This document shows, piece by piece, positions 58,025-64,000 of a stretch of 64,000 nt of DNA. The stretch is from Reticulitermes lucifugus (lineage: Eukaryota > Arthropoda > Insecta > Blattodea > Rhinotermitidae): positions 1 through 64,000 of the forward strand of contig JAKCWW010001223.1 in NCBI GenBank assembly GCA_026260175.1, written 5' to 3'. The number at the start of each line of letters is the position of its first letter. Positions within the stretch are counted from its first letter, which is position 1. The position numbers were made by a program, and so were the translations under genes. The notes beneath the pieces are model-generated. The model saw only the letters and a list, made by a program, of their open reading frames with translations, was not told where the DNA came from and searched no databases.

Positions 58025-61000
58025 GAAATAAAAGAACTTTTTAATAAATACAACGGTCTTTACATTGACTCCGGTAGTGCTACATCATATTAGCGTGCCT
58101 CTCTGCAGAGACATTACCTGTTACGTGAAAATTAAGTCAAGTTTAAAGTACCTATTATACATTTCATTTTCATTACGTTAATTTGAACACATGCCATGAG
58201 AGAAATTATTTCTTATTTAGAATGTGTAATATTTATAGAAGCTATGCAAACAAAGTAACCAGTTTCACTGTCGTGTTAACCAAGAGACGTTTAAAATATG
58301 GAGGGTAATATAAGAAATGAAATTTTACTGACGCTGTATAATGGTTTCTAAAGCAAACGGAGAAAAATACATACACTGCAATATAACACAGGTGAAGATA
58401 CGAGAGGAATTGTGTGGTAAGAAACAGGAACTTGTAGATTGTGGAGAGTCAGTAGAAGCGGTGTAGGTCATTGTTCATAAGTTTGTGCAGTAAAGAGGAG
58501 GAATGAAGTCAACTTTTGAGGTTTTGAAGTAAAAGGAGTTGGAGGAGAGCGATTCTATATAAAGGCTTTTGGAATATTGATGCAGAAATAGATATTATGC
58601 TGGTTGGATATCGGATTAAAGAGCATTGATAGAATGTGGGAATATAGACTATATAATTAGACACAAATATTAATAGGAAAGGAATAAAGACGACAGACAA
58701 GTAAATACAAATTTAGAGGTTTATTAATGCTAGGGAAAAATGATACGTCATAAGTGCAACAAAATTTTGAACTCTTCGAATTAAAACTTTATGCAGAGAG
58801 TCGGAGAATTATAAATTAGAAATCAGGTATCTAAAACTGTAAATAAAATGGGTTTATTAGCGTATTCTTCCTATTCCTTCTTACAAGTGTTTACGAGAGA
58901 GCTCAAATAGACCGACGTTACAATCACAGCTTTTAATTCGCAAAAGATCTGATGCTGGATAAAACGTGTTAGAATCCAACTGCATTGCATGTGTTACAAA
59001 ATACCGGGGCTTTAAATGTGTGTAGCTAACCACCTTTACGGTAAGACAGTCCGAAAATCCGACACCACTAATAACAGTATATACAATTTGAACACAATCC
59101 CGTGAGTTATGGGTAATTCACAGCCCATTTTCCAAGATCCATCTCTATGTTATTCTCCCTTCTCCCTCTTCGTCTTAAAAGCTGTTGCTTTTCAAAATAT
59201 CTCATTAGCATTATATATTCAGTTCACCCGCTATACATGTCCAGCCCGTTTTGACTTCTTGATTAAACTATCCCATACACAAAAATTATTTGTTTTAATA
59301 ATATCATGAGGTAATATGTCTTCCTTTTTATTTATTTCATCGCTGTTCATTCCAAATAATTATTTGAGAATTATTTTCCGAAAATTTATAAAGAAGAAAG
59401 GGACGCATACTGAACCTAATTCAATAACGCTGACAAAATCACGGATTAGACTTAACGTAAAGCATAGAGCGGGAACGCAGGATTTGTGACTTCCAACCGA
59501 CTTCTCATATAATTAAATCTAGAATGTTACAATGGTATGGAATCTACTGACAGAGGTAAAACCTTTGAGAAACTTGATGGGGGAACCTTTATGAAACTGT
59601 GAAGGTGGTGCAAGGATGATATTAAAATGGATCTTAGGGATGTAGTTATATATAACTGGCTCAGGATCGTTTTCATTGGTGGGGTTTGATATTAGCATTA
59701 CTGTATCTTCTGCTTCTGAGCCGTTAATTTCTGCAAGTGATGTGTGCTGAATTCAGAAATATTCAGCTTTCCTCAATTCAAGTCTTCGGACACACCCGGA
59801 ATAAATAACCACATGCATGTAGGACACACCTGAGATCATTTGGCTGCGAGACTCTATCACGTTTAGGATGCAATTTCTTCCAGTGTTTCGTCAATCAAGG
59901 ACCATGAATTCCCCTTCCCTATAGCGGAATAACTTCGATATTATTTATCTTATGAACAGAATAGTCAGCCGTGGAGCTTGTGGAGCAAATACGTAACACT
60001 GTAGGCAGCAAGGCATTTTCTCGGAACAGCCAGCCAGCTGTAATTGGGTGGATTAAGAACTCCAGTCTCAGCATCTGTGTCAGGAATGAGATAAAAACTT
60101 TTCGATATGTTGCACGGTTGGAGACAATCTTAATCGCGTCATCAGTATAGTGGAGCGTACTCCGACAAGAAAATCAGCATTGTCAGACAGGATTCAGGAA
60201 GTATGCTAGAGAGTGGATGATTAGGTTAAATTCCGCCTCCGTCATCTTTTCTACTTTCCTCTTTTACAACAACAATGACCAACGTGCTTTTGTCTTCAAA
60301 ACAATCTGTTATGACATTGTTGAACATAGAAGAGATTTCACTTCTGTTTTATGAAAGGGAACAAGAAAGTCAAATCATGCATTGCAGTGACCATATGACC
60401 ATATCCAGCTGCGAGTGAAAGATTTACCTTGATGGGTAAATCTTAACTTCAACCAGTGATTCACTGAAGTTTTTTGACACTGGATTCTCTCAACAGAAAT
60501 TATAGTCCCCATTGTCCCATTACACGATGCATATTAAATAAATACGACGTTTCGAAATTAGTTTCATTTCCATGTTCATGTTACTGTAGTTAAGCAGAAA
60601 GACAGATTTTTGGCCCAACCTATGCAAATAATACGAAAATTATGTAAATCTTGTATCATAAAAATTACAACCAATCACTTGAACTTGAAAAACGAGCCAA
60701 ATCCCAAGACGTCATATAGGCCAATATAAACTTTTCAAAGCACATTAGTAATTGCATGTAAATGTAAAGCGCGCTTCCGCTTTTAAAGGTTTTAAATTTA
60801 TTCACTAATTGTATTTATGGTTTTCTTACAATTCTCGAAATAAAAAGCAATAAGAAATTGGTCTTGGTAAAGAAGAAGCAATATGTCTTCTGGAAGAAAA
60901 GAAAAAGGAATTTATAAGAAAGGTTTAAACGGAAAGCGGTCTTCAAATTTTAAAGACATGTCAATCACAGACAGTTATAATATACCGAATTCCCGTGAAA

Positions 61001-61263
61001 TGAATGAACCATCGTTCCAGACCTTTAGATAAATATTTAATATTTAATGAGGACAGTTCCTAGAAGACACATGGCAGTGAAAACTGTTAGTCTTACTTCA
61101 AGCTTTCAATAACTGTGTATTTCGCCCACTAGAAATATTTATGTTTTACTGAGTTTTCAAAATAAACAAGTATTAATCTGCGAAGTATTATCTCGAAATC
61201 GATCGATTAACAGGGAAGCGAACTTGTATAATAGCTAGGAGTATATTTTTTACACGTTATAAT
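58025..61263. other. Long unassigned stretch
   Basis: About 3.2 kb with no gene and no repeat I can name. Confidence 0.4.
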
Positions 61264-61271
61264 ATTTAAAT

Positions 61272-61435
61272 CAGGGGCGCACAAATCCTGGAGGCCTGGT
61301 CTCCCGAGAGACTATATTTTGTAAGATGGCGCCTGACATTCTTGGGTCCTCAGTATTGAAGTCGCATCTGTCACCTTTCTGGCGCTTAAACGTTTGACGT
61401 GGCTCCTATATTTTTTAAAAATTTGGGCACTCCTG
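61272..61435 (+). mobile_element. hAT MITE, copy 2 (164 bp), intact ends
   Basis: The left end CAGGGGCGCACAAATCC is inverted at the right end (GATTTGGG-like ... CACTCCTG). The flanks are ATTTAAAT at 61264-61271 and again at 61436-61443, a perfect 8-bp duplication. The terminus and duplication length are diagnostic of the hAT superfamily. Non-coding. Same length as the copy at 7974-8137. Confidence 0.9.
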
Positions 61436-61443
61436 ATTTAAAT

Positions 61444-62366
61444 GTATTATTCGGATTAATTTATTTCCCATACAGTCCTCACCATATTATAGGAATACCC
61501 CTAAGATAACATAATGTACAACATTTGAATAATGAATATCAATGTCTTATATTCATAATGTTAATAGTTTTTGAAAGCGTCATGTAAAATGAATTTTACG
61601 CCACAAATTAACCAGTAGGTCTAAAAAGGATTGGGATTGTTTATAAATAATCATGTGATAATTATGTTGTCCATCTAGATAGGTATCATCATAAACGCCC
61701 TTCCATAAGAGTAGGTATAGGACGATGTATGCTAATATGTATTAATATGGTAACTTTAATACAATTCATGCTACGAGTATGTAAACTAATGCTGTCTTAA
61801 GTACTTGAAAGCGAACAATCCAGAAAAGGCAGTCTTAAAACCTATGGAAAAGTAATTACTGAAGAACTCGTAACTGGCATGTTAAGTTTCAGAACTCCGA
61901 TGCATTTCATCCAACAAGTTTTAACATCAATAGGTATTCACATAGCACTTCACGACACAACTGTAACCAATGTCATTATCGAAAGTCGCCTTCGAGCTCA
62001 GCATTCGGGAAGTTCCGGGTTCAAGTCTCGGCCTGGGGACCGTCTATGTTGACTGCCTACCGTGACCGGCTTTTCTGAGGTTCTTTTTAGTCCCCCCATA
62101 TAAATTGTGGAAATATATCTAACGTCAGGCCAATACTGCGTCTTTCAATACCCTTTATAATTTAATAGTTGCTAATCGACCAATCATTCTCTGCTACATA
62201 ATTCGAAATGTTTTAATGAGTCTTTAAAGAAGCCATAATAAATAAATTATCGTTAGAACAATTTTTAAGTTAGAAAATGTCACGCTAACGACGGATGGTT
62301 ATTTGTAACTTCTATAAAATATTAGCTTTAAATCTTTCGATATTTCTGGCAAAAACGTTAAGGATT
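61444..62366. other. Unassigned stretch with a possible SINE head
   Basis: TTCCGGGTTCAAGTCTCGG at about 62013-62031 is a good B box preceded by GAGCTCAGCATTCGG, perhaps an old SINE. Otherwise nothing recognised. Confidence 0.4.
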
Positions 62367-62543
62367 TATGAAGGAAAAATAGAAAGAAGAATAGAAGCGA
62401 GGGGAAGACGAAAACAGCTATTGTATGACATTAAGAAAATGAGAGGATACTGGAAATTGAAAGAGGAAGCACTAGATCCCACTCTGTGGTGAACTCGCTT
62501 TGGAAGTGGCTGTGGACCTGTCATAAGACAGACTACGGAATGA
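62367..62543 (+). mobile_element. LINE C-terminal fragment
   Basis: Reads YEGKIERRIEARGRRKQLL and YWKLKEEALDPTLW, then an in-frame stop, then TRFGSGCGPVIRQTTE-stop at 62541-62543. A short 5'-truncated piece of the same LINE as at 20983, 42571 and 50861. Confidence 0.75.
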
Positions 62544-64000
62544 ATGGATACTGAATGGCGTTCTTACCCTTCTTACCGCACTGCGTCCGTAACAGAGCGA
62601 GTAAGGGTGATGTGTACTGACACTCGGGGGGATTTATGCAGAGTGTATTTATTGATGACCCCTTTTCAGAGGGGCAAAGTTGAAGGATCAGGAAGCCGTT
62701 CAGACACAGCGTACCTAACTAATTTCACGGATCGCATTCCAGCTTTAGAAGCCAATAATTCGCTCAGATAGTTATGTAGTGCATTACTCATAAGAATATC
62801 ATCAAATCGTATTTAAATAATGCATGTAGCTTGTAACAAAACAAATATTTGGTTTTACATTTTCCTTTTTAAGAATTTCAGTGTCTAATTTCTGAACTAT
62901 ATATCGTAATTCTATACACTGTAGCTGGTGCAGAAGAAATGCCACTGGAAAAACATTTCACCAAAGTTTTAATTTTCAACCTACAAGCAACCACAAGCAC
63001 TAATTTTTTTTTTTAATTTATACATGAGTGGATAGTCGTAAACAACCACTCTAGTAATATTACAATAAATGCATCGATCAACCATTCAATCAACAAAACT
63101 ATCAAAATAATTTAAAGAAAGTCCTCAGTTACAAAATACGAAAGTCAAATAATCAGTTAATACAGAGAAAAAAAATGTGACTGCCGGTATATCACAATCT
63201 GCATTGTTTTAAACCCGTAATGTGAACTGTTATTCTGCCTTCAGTGCTGATTGTCGGCAGTCCCAGTCACGTCAATAATGAAAGAGAATGTCACAAAAAC
63301 TTTGTTGCTAGACAGATGTACAAACTCGTTGTGAATATTAAAAGATTTTTTGTCATTTGTGTGTCTACTTTTATTGATTTGTTGATGACGTAGCCTGATT
63401 CTCACTAGCACATGTGACCGAACGATAATTACAGATTGTTATTCTAAACTGCTGTTACAAAACACATAACCAAGTGTCCTGCAAGAATGGCTTATGTCTG
63501 TACAAATAATAAAAGGTAAATATTAATGTCTTTAAGCACCATGCTATAAGGAAAATGGAAGTGTGGAGATGACATAAATATGAATGAGTGATCAGCTTTA
63601 AGCTCCATCCTCTTTATCCAACTAGAAAAACGGCCTTCAAACTACTGGAGCGGTGACTGGGTTTACTTCGTTTGAGAAGTATGATTCCAGATTTCGAAAA
63701 TGTAGCATCGTATATAAGGGCTACCGAGGACTATTTCCCCTGAGATATAAAGGCGGATGACACTTGCAAATGACCACTCATCTCCACAACTTTACACACC
63801 TCCAGGCTGGCTCTTACGCATGGACAAAACTTATACAGTTTTCTGCTGGACAATTTATTTTTTTCTTTGCCCACCCCTACAGCGACATTTTTGTATTGAC
63901 GATATCGAAAGCTCATGTGACAATGCAGGACAACTAATTAGTTCTTATGGTACAGTTTTATATGATATGGAAGAAACGAAAGGTTCGGATACATCCATTC
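62544..64000. other. Unassigned stretch to window end
   Basis: No gene or repeat recognised. Frames at 62544-62771 and 63731-63916 have no domain. Confidence 0.4.

Noticed and set aside
1-64000. LTR retroelements, endogenous viruses or Polintons
   Set aside because: I saw no paired long terminal repeats, capsid-like, protease-like or envelope-like frames that would support such a call.

Overview
The window looks like gene-free, repeat-packed DNA from a large arthropod genome. The base composition is AT-rich, the open frames are short and scattered, and there are many tRNA-derived SINEs, LINE 3' ends, hAT MITEs and simple repeats. The SINE and LINE types resemble those I associate with cockroaches and termites (Blattodea). 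That assignment comes from memory of repeat style and is not proven here. I found no convincing host exon, no rRNA, no functional tRNA and no CRISPR array. The longest uninterrupted frame is about 137 codons and matches nothing I know.

The repeats fall into these families. SINE-A has a tRNA-Leu-like head, is about 259 bp long and ends in poly-A; eight copies are seen, one containing the assembly gap at 30201-30360. SINE-B has a tRNA head and a (TTTACC)n tail; four copies are seen. SINE-C has a GGGATAGC-type head and a body built around CGTCCAGA; about five copies are seen. Several other tRNA-like heads are degraded. One LINE family is present as four 5'-truncated C-terminal pieces that all end at the stop codon. 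A second LINE type is represented by a fragment near 39.8-40.1 kb. A pair of 164-bp hAT MITEs has matching ends and 8-bp target duplications. A Tc1/mariner-like transposase fragment lies at 23.6-24.0 kb. Repeats R1 and R2 are unclassified and each is seen three or more times.

The most interesting signal is a structured motif seen a dozen or more times on both strands. It has a CUGANGA-like box, a U, a GG...CC stem whose sequence changes while pairing is kept, then GAAAC, AUGUA and GC. This resembles a type I hammerhead ribozyme with a very short stem III, as reported in Penelope-like retroelements and retrozymes. Two copies also have a perfect 6-bp stem I. An extra U before stem II departs from the canonical core, so activity is not assured. 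Two elements (12999-13311 and 18426-18638) carry the motif as an inverted pair, end in a short tail with a conserved ATAATGCACGGTGAA-like block, and are flanked by 12-13 bp target duplications. They look like short, non-autonomous Penelope-like insertions.

Layout: 0-9.6 kb is mostly unassigned with a few SINE pieces and one MITE. 9.6-18 kb has a long CCAA tract, SINE-A, -B and -C copies and the first palindromic element. 18-26.2 kb has R1 interrupted by the second palindromic element, a LINE end, a SINE-B, a transposase fragment and a terminal-inverted-repeat element. 26-35.5 kb is sparse and includes the gap inside SINE-A. 35.5-43.9 kb is dense in hammerhead-like motifs, R1, LINE pieces and SINE-A. 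43.9-53.5 kb has SINE-A, -B and -C copies, a LINE end and more motifs. 53.5-64 kb is sparse, with a cryptic GGCGTAAA array, the second MITE and a last LINE end.
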